A stretch of DNA of 64,000 nt, from the NCBI GenBank assembly GCA_022414725.1, contig CM039464.1:8386411-8450410 (forward strand), written 5' to 3'. The notes below the pieces were generated by a model. It was not told the DNA's origin, did not search any database, and worked only from the letters and a program-made list of their open reading frames with translations. This DNA is from Microglena sp. YARC (Eukaryota; Chlorophyta; Chlorophyceae; Chlamydomonadales; Chlamydomonadaceae). The translations under genes were made by a program, and so were the position numbers. This document shows positions 1 to 10,842 of the stretch, in pieces. How positions within the stretch are numbered: position 1 is the stretch's first letter; every line of letters starts with the position of its first letter.

Positions 1-215
1 AGGTTGGGCTAAATAGCTACAATTAACGGCTAACAATTTGATTTCAGGGTGTTGTGAGCTTACATTTCAAATTTGAACCACTTAAACATGTGCGTATACA
101 TAGGTTTGGGAGCAGAATTGTCGTCAAAAATTCGAGTCGAAACATGTAAGCATCACAATGGACGAAACATTCCCCTAGGGCACTAATGCTATAATTAGCC
201 CACGGACCCCACCTC
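1..215 (+). repeat. AT-rich dispersed repeat, copy 1 (truncated by window edge)
   Basis: This stretch shares an ordered series of short blocks (an AAACATGTGCG-like block, a block around TTTGGGA, and a CATTCCCCT-like block) with 42360-42600 on the same strand and with 49975-50195 in reverse. The shared order over about 200 bp marks an interspersed element rather than chance AT-rich sequence. No coding potential is seen. Confidence 0.5.
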
Positions 216-1413
216 AGGGCCGTGCGTGGGGCAGGGGCAGGGGCGGGGGCAGGGGCAAGCCACGCCACCTGCTGCTGGCCAAAAAACCGTTCAGGAGGAC
301 GGGACATACCGTTCACGTCTGGGCTGGGCCGAAACATGCAATACCTTGTACACATTCCGTAAAATCAACCAGACACCTGATTGGACTCATTTTTCTTGCA
401 TCAAATTCTAAAAAAGGGTCTATCTACACACACGCATTTCATTACATTACAGAAACGTTCAATACTGCTTAAAAATCAACAACCCTTCAAAAACTCTCTT
501 TTTCGTCACTTAATAGATAACAATGCTAAATCATCAATCAATTCTTTGGGATTCAATTAATTTAAAGCCTCCAGGCGCCCTTCAATTTTTATCCTATTCG
601 AATTGATACAATTTAAAGCAATTGCATGCATTCAAATCACTTAAATTAAATAAAATGGAAAGGAATAAATCGAATTCAAATAACACAACATGAAATACAA
701 TTCAATTTAATTAATTAAAATACATTGAATTAAGAATTCGAATCATTTCATTCGGGACGCGCCTCCAGGCGCCCTTAATATTAAAGAGTGGGGCTTTTTA
801 ATATTTTTTGTTACCTGAATTATCTAACAATAGATAATAGACTTTCAGTCATCAAATAGTAATACGTATGTAGGGAATTAGTAATTTACTGTTTGTTTCT
901 TCTGCTTCTCTGAAACAGTTATATACAACGTGGGTTTCCATCTGGGATTTAACTACGTTGTGAATTACCCCGTCCAAATTTGGCCGAGTAGTCTCCAGCT
1001 TGCCTTGGATTTGCTGTTTGTACACTCGCTTCAATCCTGTCACCAGGATGTAGGTAGGGGGAAGCTGGTCAGCACTTAGGTTTAGGTGGTCAAGGGTTTA
1101 GTTGGTTTAGGTTTAGGTGGTTTGTGAAATCATGGTGGATTTTGTTGCTAGGCCCCCAGCGTCGAAGTAACTTAGTAGCCCTCGTATTGTTGTTGGGGGA
1201 ATGGTTCAACAAATGTTCTTGCAAGGAATTGAGAGATTTGAGATGGTGTGACGTTACAACTCATGGGCTTAGACTTTGAAAGCATTAGACGATGGGGGGG
1301 GGGGGGGGGGGGGGGGGGGTACTACTACTAGCGTTGTCGTGACAAGCAACATACAAGAATGTTTGCTTCTAATTTGGGTCAAACCTAGGAGAACAAAGCG
1401 CGGGGGGGTGAGG

Positions 1414-1444
<31 letters not shown>

Positions 1445-2097
1445 GGGGGGGCAACATGCAAGAGGGCACCCGGAGGAGTCTCGCATGGAGGGGCACGGTT
1501 GCAGATCTTGCGTGGGCAGGGGCAAGGTCGCATGTGCAAAACAAAAGGGTTCTTCAGAAGAGCGCGGCGTGAGGTATCGAACCCAGGAAAGGGTAGCGTG
1601 AGGCCACGATTGCAGATCATGAAGCAAGCGCGTGGACAGGGTTGCAGGTATGTACCTTTGGCCAGGATGGCGATGAGCAGCTTCAACATATTGACTGCTC
1701 TGGGTCCAAAATAGTCGACGGGGTTTACCCCCTACGGAGTTCCTTTGGTGTAATGTGTGAGGGTTCTCTTCTTGAATTGTTTCGGTGTTTATTTTTCTTC
1801 GTAGCTGGGTTATTCGGGACCAAATAGTTGCAGCCGGACCTCTAATTAGCTGGGGGCAATAAGTGCTAACCAGCTAGGTGCTGAACAGCTCCCCCCTACC
1901 CCGGATGCAGGGGTTTAATGTTGAGAAACCTATAAACTCCACCTCCTCAGATGGATGCAGATCACCAGACAATCCAAATTCGTTTCTCTCTACTTATAGT
2001 AGTGTAGCTTCAAGTGTTTTCAAATATCCAAATCTGCTATCTGCGACTCAACAACAATAACAGCATGTCTTGTCTCTCTCTCCCTCTCCCCTCTCAG
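216..2097. other. Non-coding stretch upstream of first recognised exon
   Basis: No convincing exon was found here. It holds AT-rich sequence, two copies of a CTCCAGGCGCCCTT motif (about 570 and 764), two long poly-G tracts (about 1291-1319 and 1427-1451), a half copy of the fold-back repeat seen at 20479-20596 (about 1050-1130), and another partial copy near 1850-1915. Since introns here exceed 1 kb, it may be the intron before the exon at 2098. An open stretch beginning with ATG at 1905 was considered as an upstream exon but lacks a usable junction. Confidence 0.4.
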
Positions 2098-5000
2098 GGA
2101 GGAAATTCCACGTTTCACCTTCTCTCAAGATGAGAGCAGCGTGAGTCACCTTCAGAAGCATGGGGGGTATTACCAGCGCTGCGCTCGAAGTGCCATCGCT
2201 CAGCCTCCCACTCCACTCCCCTACCCCGAGCCTCGTGGTGTTACCAACCCAAGTGCTTTCAACTACCAGTACTCAGTGGACCAAAGCGGCAGAATCATCG
2301 ACATGGCAAAGGTCAAACAGCGCGTACCTCGCACGTTTGAACTAGCTGTCCCACAGTCCTGGCCGGAGCTGTCCTTTGGTACCCAAGGGAGCGGTAGCAG
2401 GGGTGCTAATTCACAGAGGAGCTTGGTCACCCATGGTGGTGCAGAAGCAGTGTCACAGGACTACCAGGATGACGGTCGTGGTGGAAGTGGTGGTGCTGAT
2501 AAGCGTGCGGATGAAGATGCTGCTATCTACGACTTTTTGATTGGAGAGGAGGACCTTGACCTTGACTATGCAACGGTAGATGAGGCCCTGGATTATGCAG
2601 AGGATACTTATGAGGATTCATTGCCGAGAGGCAAGCAAGGCAATGCGAGTGGCGCCAGCGATCAGCTGCCAGATGGGAAAGCTCAGGAGGGTGGCTGGGT
2701 TGGGGAGAATGATGTTGATGAGCGAAAGGTTGACTTGGTCGGTAGGAGTGACGCCCGCTCACATGCAGCTGAGGAGAAAAGCAGAAGTGATGGTGACCAA
2801 GATGGTCGAGGTGGAGGTCTCCGGGGAAGTAGCAGCGAGGCATACCAGCTTGAGGAAGGCATTACTAGTAGTTCTGGCCAGAGGCAGGGCAGCAGCAGCT
2901 TCAAGCCAGTGTCCACTGCTCTTAAGGGAAAGAGGTCAAGCAGGCAGGTGCAGCAGGAGGACAGCCTTGCTAGGAGTGCTAGCCAGCATCAGGGCCGCAG
3001 CTCCAATGTAGACTCCGGTCTCCACATGGGCAAGGGGGCAGGCAGGCAAGCACAGCAACAGAGCAGGCGGCACAATGATGATGGTGGAGCTCCTTTGTTG
3101 ATCTCTCGTGCTGGAAATGGACGCGGAAAATTCCTGTCGGTGAGTTGTGGTAGTCTTCTTGACAGCCAGCACTGTTTCATCTTTGGGCAATGCGCCGCAG
3201 CTTCTAGGCAGCCTTTTCGCTTTAGCCCCCTCTGGAACCCCCAGGGGTCCCGGGGCTGAAGCCCTAGATTCCCCCCGTGTCTCTCTCCGCCGTCTGTCCG
3301 TCTATCCATCTCTCCATCAGTCTATCCGTTTGTCCGACAGCTGTCCAGGCGTTTGAACGATTCCGACCACCTCCGCACCCACAATTTTTGCTCGTAGTTG
3401 GGGTGCGCATGACTAGAGTTGTCAGCATTGCAGCAGTCAAAATTCTTCGCAAAAGTTGTTCAATGTTTGTTGCTCTATTCGGCTACGAGTAGCTACTTTC
3501 TCCACTACTTCCGAAACTCCCTGCCGGTGACTGCTAAAGCAATTTTCCGTGTCGCTTGCAACACGCTCTTAAAACTTGTCCCCCCGTCCTTAGGCCAAAC
3601 CTGAAGCTAGCTAGTGCTTTTGCAAGGTGTCATTATGGGCAGTTCAATGCAACTGAAAGCTTTGGGCTGGACCCAGTGGCTGGCTGTTGAAGCTGGCTGG
3701 AAGCTGCCATGCATACCCAAAATATGAAATAATGACAGCCAGGTACCCTGGTGATAGCCAAGTAGCTGTAGAGCAGGGGTTAAGAAGCCTTTTCTTGAGC
3801 TCCAATAATCCTCTCAAATTCTTCCCTAATTGCACTCACATACTTAATTCTCTCAAATGATTCCCTAATTGCGCTCACATCACTCGACTCACTCAAATTC
3901 TCCCCTACTTGCACTCACATCACTTAAGTCACTCAATTTCTTCCCCTATTGCACTCTCATCACTCACGTCATTCAAATTCTTTCTTAATTGCACTCACAT
4001 CACTCAAGTCACTCCAATTCTCACATAATTGCACTCACATCACTCACGCTGCTCAAATTCTTCCCTAATTCCTCTTGCATTACTCTTTCCACTCAATTTC
4101 CCCTTAATTCTTCTCGCATCATTCTTGCCACTCAAGTTTTCCCCTACTTTCACTCACATCACTCACGTCACTCAAATTCTTCCCTAACTCCGCTCACATC
4201 GCTCATGCCACTCAAATTATTTCCTAATTCCACTCACACCACTCTTGCCACTGCCTAACCCTGCCCTGCTACAATTGTTCATGACTAACAGACTTCCAAG
4301 GGCAATGGCGATGCTCCTGATTCGGATTCCATCCCTACTGGGTTGCCTGCTGCTGCTCCTCGACTTCGCATCTTTGCATACTGCATAGGAGCCAAGGACT
4401 TGTATGGGCCTCTCTGGGAGCTTGGCATTGCAGACCGAGTGGAATGGGTAAGAGTCTTCTTCTATCTTTTTTCCTTGTTCACTAAGGGCTAGTTTTTATA
4501 ACATGCGCCCTTACCTGGTTCCCTCCTTGTACAAAAAGAGAGTAGGCAGTGGTCATTGTAGTGGTGCAGGTGTGATTGGTCGTGGGTCGGCTTGTCTCGC
4601 CGACCTAGGGATGCCTACTCCCCCCTCATGTAGGAGTGACTCCGCCGATCACATCAACAAAATGCTTGATTCTAAGGCTAGTGCACGGAGACCCACCCTG
4701 TGAGGCGAAATCCTTTTGTAAAAACAAAGTGGAGAGGGGCAGCAGGGTTGGTTGAAGTGGTTTCAGTCCTGTGTTGCTGTGACGGATAACGATCATCACG
4801 TTCCCCTATCGATCACCACGTTTTCCCCATTGGTTACAATTGGTGGAGTTATTGTGGGCCTGCTTGGAGCGAACGTACGCAAAGCACCCCGAGTTTGATC
4901 CCCCCAAGAACCAAAGTGCAGATAGGCTGCCTGAGGAAATCTCCTTCGAAGGGAGGGGACCTGGCCGGGCCCGACGTGCAAATCGATAGTGGGCGTCGGT

Positions 5001-6249
5001 CGTTTCAAAGAGGGGTGAAGTGTGACGGATAACGATCCTCACGTCCCCCTATCGATCACCACGTTTTCCTCATTGGTTACAGTTGCCCTGTAGTTAAAGG
5101 GAGCAGCCGAATATGACAATTCTAATGAAGTATTATTGTTTGTGTCATGATCCCTCTTTGCCTCTGCAACGCTGAGTGCTAGCAGAAACAACAGTGTTAT
5201 TTATTGTATATTTATGTAGGCCAGGTTGAGTAGCTATTTAGGCTACTCAAGCCTGATTTCAGGATTGTTGCATAGCCACTGCATGGCTAAAGCGTGGAGC
5301 CCAGGCGGTTTGGGGGGACATTTCAGACTAGTTTAGCCAGACCCATGCGTCGCCATGCAGCGACAGAATGGCAACAGAATGGCGACGCGTCGTGGGGGGA
5401 AAAGTGAGAAGCAACCTCTGTTGTGTTGCTGTTCTGAGACTGTAGTCATGTTGTGCTGAAGTCATGCAAGGATATCCAGTCCCTGAAACATGCAAGCATC
5501 CTCACCTGAACTCAGATCCTGAACCCTGAACCCTGTACGCTCACACCAGGTGGACAAGGTGTCGTCATCCGACGTTGTCATCCATCGCCACCCACAAGCA
5601 GATGAGAAGCAGTTTCATTATAAACAGGTTAGTTTACGCGTATGCTTTTTTATTTTTCTTCTTTGCTTCTCCATATATGTGTGGTTTCTGTGTTTCTTTG
5701 TTTGTTTGTTTGATTGATTAATTGATTGTTAAATGAACAATTATTGCTTGTCCTGGACAAGCACTGCAAAGCTTATATAGTTAGCTTAGAGCAACAGCTT
5801 CTAGGCAGCTCCCCTGACTGGCTATTCAGCCAAAACAAACATAACCTCTTTTTCCTTGAAGCTGACACAATTATCTGTCCAGAACTGCTGGAATATTTGG
5901 GTGTAGCTCAGTGGCTGACTCAGGGAGCTGCCTATTAGCTAAGGCAAGCCAAAAAGGAAAGCCCTGTACCAGTGGAATGTTAACTGTGGACATAAATCAA
6001 CTCACCGACAAGACTACTAACAATCTTCTCTGTTCCTTCCCTTCTATTCCGTTCCAGTTCCGTGCTGATGCTCGCAAGCTTGGCATCCCGTTTATCAGCA
6101 TCTGGCTACCAACAGTGATTGAACTTCGCACCATGCTAGGACCCGTGCTGGACATGTACAGCGGCAGGGCATCTCCTGATGAAGTTGCGACGTACAAGAG
6201 GGGATCCCAAGCAAGCAAAAAGAAGCGATCTGGCAAGATTTGGCTTTGA
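2098..6249 (+). CDS. Protein with SPD1/Ycf45-like C-terminal domain (5' partial, at least 4 exons)
   Basis: Exons are 2098-3139, 4301-4447, 5550-5627 and 6058-6249, all with GT-AG junctions and compatible phases, ending at TGA 6247-6249. The first exon opens in phase after a pyrimidine-rich CTCTCAG acceptor, so the start codon lies upstream, possibly outside the window. About 485 residues are visible. Roughly the first 80 look conserved; then comes a long Ser/Gly/Gln/Arg/Asp-rich low-complexity region of about 250 residues; the last 140 form a compact domain starting RLRIFAYCIGAKDLYGPLWE, followed by DVVIHRH and GIPFISIWLPTVIEL. By memory of the family, the pattern (aromatic start, LxxLGI, D-V-V, G-[IV]-P-x-[IV] and a TxxEL segment) resembles the C-terminal domain of plastid SPD1 and cyanobacterial/algal Ycf45 R3H-AAA proteins. 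No P-loop is visible; it may lie upstream. The tail is basic (SKKKRSGK). Function is uncertain; the resemblance needs a profile search. Confidence 0.65.
3570..3725. mobile_element. hAT-type MITE remnant in intron 1
   Basis: It matches the interior and right end of the better-preserved copies at 24840-25041 and 35966-36166: the CCGTCCTTAGGCCAAACC block, AGCTAGCTAGTG, then GGCTGGCTGTTGAAGCTGG and GGAAGCTGCCATG. The left terminus is degraded, so limits are approximate and no target duplication was identified. Confidence 0.5.
3815..4255. repeat. Degenerate ~40-bp minisatellite in intron 1
   Basis: About ten imperfect units built on CACTCACATCACTCA followed by CAAATTCTTCCCTAATT run head to tail. 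They lie in intron 1 of the gene at 2098-6249 and stop about 45 bp before the exon 2 acceptor. Open frames across them are repeat artefacts. Confidence 0.75.
4778..5081 (+). mobile_element. TRIM: terminal-repeat retrotransposon in miniature, complete
   Basis: Two 61-bp direct repeats (4778-4838 and 5021-5081) start TGTGACGG and end GGTTACA, differ at three positions, and flank 182 bp. Two bases after the left repeat comes TGGTGGAGTTATTGTGGG (4841-4858), placed and shaped like a tRNA primer-binding site. Just before the right repeat is the purine-rich AAAGAGGGGTGAAG (5007-5020), a polypurine-tract candidate. The whole is flanked by GTTGC on both sides (4773-4777 and 5082-5086), a 5-bp target-site duplication. 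The interior has no open frame. This is the complete signature of a non-autonomous LTR retrotransposon, with unusually short LTRs. It sits in intron 2 of the gene at 2098-6249. Confidence 0.88.
5215..5405. repeat. GAGTAGC / GACGCGTCGC dispersed element
   Basis: It starts with GCCAGGTTGAGTAGCTATTT and a CTACTCAAGCCTGATTTCAG block and ends with repeated GGCGACG/CGTCGC motifs. The same order recurs at 18296-18450; parts recur at 18640-18960, 24640-24800 and 25565-25750, and in reverse at 32136-32215. It lies in intron 2. Its class is not clear from sequence alone. Confidence 0.55.
5762..5974. mobile_element. hAT-type MITE in intron 3
   Basis: The core runs from CAGCTTCTAGGCAGCTCCCC to GGGAGCTGCCTATTAGC, a subterminal inverted repeat shared with the copies at 19508, 19881 and 24840. 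Outer limits CACTG (5762) and CAGTG (to 5974) are inferred from those copies; no convincing 8-bp target duplication remains here. Confidence 0.6.
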
Positions 6250-7200
6250 TGACCCTGGGTGTGTGTGAAGGTGATTTGTTCTTTGTGTTTCTTTCCGTTT
6301 ATAGTGCTGGTGGGGTTCTAGTTGAGTTTCCAGTCTTCAGGATGCTCCATGGCTTGAATGGACTGGGTGCATTCGTGAACCTCGTCGTTATTGGTTGTTT
6401 CTGTTATTTGAGCTGTTTGCATTGTCCGCACTAATGCTGTTGGCTGGCTTGATAGGTTGGGTTGTTTGCTTGCTGATTGGTTGGTTGGTTTGTTGGGCCC
6501 TCTTAATTTGTTGAGGTTAGGCAAGTCCCTTTCACCCATTTTTCTCCCCCTATACTGTAAAAGACAGACAGATAGACAGACAGACACAGAGGTGCACAAA
6601 ATCCAGGATGTGGCACATGAATTCCGTTCAGGCAGCAACATGTATGTGTGTACATATGCATTACCTTAGTAAGTTTAGATGTAGATTAATAGACTAGGAG
6701 GACATGTGCTGTTCCAGCCTATTCGATTTACCCCTCTGCTTATGACATTTCAAAGATCGTGATTGTCCCTCCAGTCAATGCTTATGCCGGTACGACTTGC
6801 ATTCCAGCACTACTCAAAAATCTAGGGGGTAGTTACTTTGTTGGTTTGATGACATTAAAACATGTATTAATCCTTGAGCTTATTATGTGTATAAGACATG
6901 GTATATCAGCCTGAAGCTCACCGTCTGTGGGCAGAATAAACAAGGATAATGTAAATATTGGTACACCTCATGCCTGTGTACATAATTCAAAAATGTGTTG
7001 CATGGTTTATCTTGCAACCAATTCTGGGCTGCTCGCCATCCACAAATTGTTGGAAGTCCCCCCAGGTAAAAAAAGTGTGGTACCCATAGAAATAAGATAA
7101 TTTAGTTGATTACATGTTAGGGTCTTGGTTCCCGGAATTATCATACGATTACGATATTGTAAGGTGACTGATGAAAACAACATCAGGGCGATATTGAATT
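6250..7200. other. Intergenic region with repeat fragments
   Basis: No exon was recognised. Near 6515-6560 is a degenerate reverse copy of the GTCCAGGGGTAG family, and near 6905 and 7005 are fragments of the hairpin family containing GGGCTGCTCGCC. The region downstream of the TGA at 6249 is presumably 3' UTR and terminator of the upstream gene, but no clear polyadenylation signal can be assigned. Confidence 0.4.
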
Positions 7201-7214
7201 ACGGTGACTGAAAA

Positions 7215-7480
7215 TCACCTCCACCATTGCAAGGACTAAGGAGCACCAAGTCCTCCTCATCGCCAACCTCCTAGGCCACCCCGGCCCGGCCACACCCTAT
7301 ACCCAAGCATGGAATGCAGCTGTGCACCACCTCCATCCCTATCACAAAAGCACCCAACCCATCCCCAACCCTGCCATCGGCCCTGTCCCCCTCTCCTTCC
7401 CACCACCACCCAAGGCTCTCCGACTCATCCTCCAGGCCCTTTGTAGTGCCCCCCCCCCCCCCCCCCCCTCTCCCTCCCTA

Positions 7481-7514
<34 letters not shown>

Positions 7515-9093
7515 CCCCAACACCTTACCCCTGCAACTACCAAAAACACCCCCATGTAGGCCAGCAGCTGTACACTGATGGCAGCCAGATCCCCCAGCCC
7601 GGCCCTCCTCGGGGCTGCGGTATACTCCCCATTGTCGGGCCAAATCTTTACAATCAACCCAAAGGGTATTGACATCACCAGAACCAACAATAGAGCAGGA
7701 CTATGCCCTATCCACCAGGCCCTAGCACGAACACCCCCAATACCCCCCGTCCTCATCTACACTTATAGCCTTTTTAGTCTCCATCTCATTCGAAGACTTA
7801 TCCATAAACCCCACTCTGTGGAGGAATATTCTCACAAACAGCTCCTTGAGGCCATTGAAGAACACCTCCTGGTCAGAGCCCTTAGTGGCACCCCCACCAT
7901 TCTGGTCAAGGTGAGGTCCCATGCAGGTATCCATGGCAATGAGGAGGCAGATAAGGTGGCCAAAAAAGCCGTGCACTTCCCTAGAAATACCTCCGTCACT
8001 GACAATATAGGAGAGGTGGCTCACATGGACCATATCTGGCCATCTGTCCAGCCCCCGTGGCCGCTGACGGTACCCTGCCCCCTAGGATAGCAACACCCAA
8101 CCTCACCAGGGGGGTCAAGGCTAACTTCCCCACCAAAATCCACACAGGGGGGACCAAAATGCATGGCATATATGCCTCGCTGTGGACCATAGCATCCCCT
8201 GAGCACCTCCCAGATGCTAGCCACCACTTCTGGCAGCAGGCATCCGTCCCCTGGTGGCAGAAGATACAAATCCATAATGCTAGGTGGGGCCGCCTATGGA
8301 ACAAGAAGCTGGCCTATCGATGGATAATACCATATGGCAGTAACCCCCACCCACCCTCGTCTGACACCTGCCCCATCTGTCACACATGCCAAGATGGGCT
8401 AGTCACATGCTGGCGGGCTGCAAGCACCCAACCTTTACTGGGATGTATATTAATCGGCATAACCTTGCAGTAAAATTAATACAGAAATCAATGCCCAGAG
8501 GGGATCAAGGGGGGAAACTCATGTATATGGACGCTGGCAACCTGGAGGTCCTTCCCAGTGGGGCACCGGGGAACAGGCCGCCCTCGTGGCTGAAACCCCC
8601 CTAACATGGTCCAACCCACCTAGGACAAACTTAGACCAGACATCTTCTTGACCCTGGAACAACAAACATGCTCTAATCCCACCTCATGTCCCCACATCCA
8701 CATAGTTGAAGTCATAGTTGAATATGCGGAAAAGGGGAATCAGCACGAGGCCATATCACAGCCTCTGAAGGATCAGTGGTATGAAGTGGTATACTCAGTT
8801 GTTTCATCGGTTGCCACAAGGACCATACCCATCAATGCACTTTCCAACCTCACCCGCTTAGGCACTCCAAAGTAGCTGCCCTCAAGCTCTGCACCATACT
8901 CCACACCCATGGCACTGTCTCCTTCCAGTCCATTGTCGCGTGCAGAAGACACATGGAACAGGCCCCAAACCCTCATCCAGGGGAATGATAACCCCCCACC
9001 CCCCCTATTGGTGGTTGGCCCGAGTGACAGCAAACGGGCTGGCTCCCTCAACCTCACGCCTTGTAATAAGGCGTACTATTTTTTTTTTTATTC
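7215..9093 (+). mobile_element. 5'-truncated LINE with RNase H and C-terminal zinc-finger region
   Basis: Reading the + strand across frameshifts gives an RNase H domain (YTDGSQ around 7572-7589, then NRAGLCPIHQAL, then KVRSHAGIHGNEEADKVAKK near 7910-7970). After it come CPICHTC and, in another frame, GHMLAGCKHP and MYINRHNLAVKLIQ around 8370-8490, the Cys/His segment that follows RNase H in algal LINEs. Several frameshifts, stops and a poly-C tract show it is dead. It ends with a conserved 3' segment containing the hairpin ACGCCTTGTAATAAGGCGT (9052-9070) and a T-rich tail. Imperfect flanks CGGTGACTGA-AAAT (7202) and CGGTGACTGACGAAAAAT (9094) look like target duplications. The reverse-transcriptase part is missing. 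Confidence 0.82.
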
Positions 9094-9263
9094 CGGTGAC
9101 TGACGAAAAATGCTGTAGTCGTATGATATCGTCCTTGACATCCATATATCGTGTATCATGGTATATCAGCAGCCAGGCTGCTCACCGACTACAGGTGGAG
9201 GCAACATGGGTTCCTTGATATTAAAAACTACCGTGCTGCACCACACTCCTGAGTACGCAATGT

Positions 9264-9420
9264 ATGTTACAGTCCAGGGGTAGGTCAAATAGGCTAGAGG
9301 GACTTGCCGAACTGTATAGGATGGGCTTAAAAAGAAATAGCACTCATGAACTGAACCCCCAAAGAATCGTTGAACCGACGGGGGCTCTGAGCTCGTGCTA
9401 CAGTGATAATTAATTTCAAC
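9264..9420 (+). repeat. GTCCAGGGGTAG dispersed repeat, near full length
   Basis: It begins TTACAGTCCAGGGGTAGG, continues through CAAATAGGCTA and GACTTGCC, GAACTGAACCCCC, a CGGGGGCTCTGAG block, and ends GCTACAGTGATAATTAATT. It is preceded by TGTATG, as are most copies. It is one of about ten copies in the window, in both orientations. Confidence 0.7.
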
Positions 9421-10183
9421 AATATAATTGATCATCATCTCAGCTGGGATGATAAATTAATTGTGCAATCATTATCGCAAATTGTATTAAGTATTTCCAT
9501 CCTTCAAAGGAGTCAGGATTCATGTCCAGCTATCAGATGCAGATAGTTTCAAGGCATGCCCAGGTTAGGCACAAGAGAGCACACTAGGAGGATTCGAAAC
9601 CATTAATGGAAACCATGTATTATATCAACTGCAGTACCGCCACGAGGAAGTATAATACATAGAGTGAGTGCTGAGCACAAAAAGAAATATATCACGTAGG
9701 AGAAGACAGCTTCAAAACATGTCCAGATCCAAGTCACTGCAGAGGGTACGCAGTGGGGGAAGCATGACACCCGGAAACGTTCACTTGGGGAAGCGGTGGG
9801 GTACTTGGGTACTATAAGCATTGCACACGGAAATGTTAGGGTTGGCCTAGGGGGGAGCATTAGTGCATTCTACTCGGAATTCGGGAATCCTCTAGAATTT
9901 AAGCGACCTTGTTGTCAATAATTCTTGCTAGAAAACCTTTCGTAGTACCGTAGCAACGCTAAAGGGCTGAATTGCGTCAGTGGAGCTGTTAGCCATGCCT
10001 GCCTACGGGAGACGAAACGGTCGGCAATTCGGCACTGGTGGGGTCTGTTCGGGCTTTCGGGCTTGTCTGGTTTGATTATATGATTATCAGCCTTCGGGCT
10101 GCTCACTGTCTGCGGGGAGATTATAATAAACTTGCGTTGCATAAGCGCTAGTACACAACACTCTTGAGTACCGAATGCAATCA

Positions 10184-10454
10184 CAGGTTTTCGTGCACGA
10201 AAACCTGCACGTGCGCAGGTCCCTCTCCACCCCCTCGACTACCCTCACAGACAAGACATGTCCAGGTCGTCCTTAGGGGTGGGTAGGTGTAGGGGTGCAG
10301 AAGCCGAAGAGGCGGAGTGCATGAAGACGCAACTCCAATGTTCGCCGTCCCGCCAAGCGACAAACTCGTGAAACGATCATTTTAGGTTTGGCGGACCGCG
10401 TGTTGTCCGTGGGGTAGTCGAGGGGATGGACCTGCGCACGTGCACGAAAACCTG
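10184..10454. mobile_element. TIR element (MITE) upstream of metalloprotease 1
   Basis: Both ends begin CAGGTTTTCGTGCACG reading inward, followed by TGCGCAGGTCC and a CCCTCGACTACCC block, giving terminal inverted repeats of about 43 bp. The left arm carries an extra 12 bp that turns its outer 24 bp into a perfect palindrome. Total length is 271 bp and no transposase is encoded. No clear target duplication was found, so the superfamily is open. It lies about 390 bp upstream of the start codon at 10843 and could affect that promoter. Confidence 0.72.
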
Positions 10455-10842
10455 AATACGGACCCTAGCCACTACCTAGTTTGCTTCGCCACCGCGATGG
10501 ACTCTACGCCCACAGCGCACGCATCAACATATTTGGACGACGAGAAATATCGCCATATTCTCATATCCCTCTCTCGATTTGCAAATATAAGTATTCGAGC
10601 CCTGTGTTGCGTTTCAGTTTTAAGCGAACAGTACATTCAGGCAGCAGTTGGTGAAGCAGTTGACGGGACCACTCTCAGCTCTCGACCAAACTTCCGTCTT
10701 CAACGCTGGGCGAGAGCCCATCACCCGCTTTTCACAAGGAAACAATCGTCAGCCCTTTCGGCTATTGTAATCGGCAGCGTTATTTGCAGTTCGCCCCGTA
10801 ATTGCTCAAACTCCACTTCGTCTGAGCTGCCGCCCACCCATC

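Noticed and set aside
1269..1714. Gly-rich and Pro-rich open frames
   Set aside because: Produced by poly-G tracts; no start context, domain or splice support.
5900..5935. tRNA-like A box (TAGCTCAGTGG)
   Set aside because: It lies inside a MITE with inverted ends; no B box or cloverleaf follows at the right distance.
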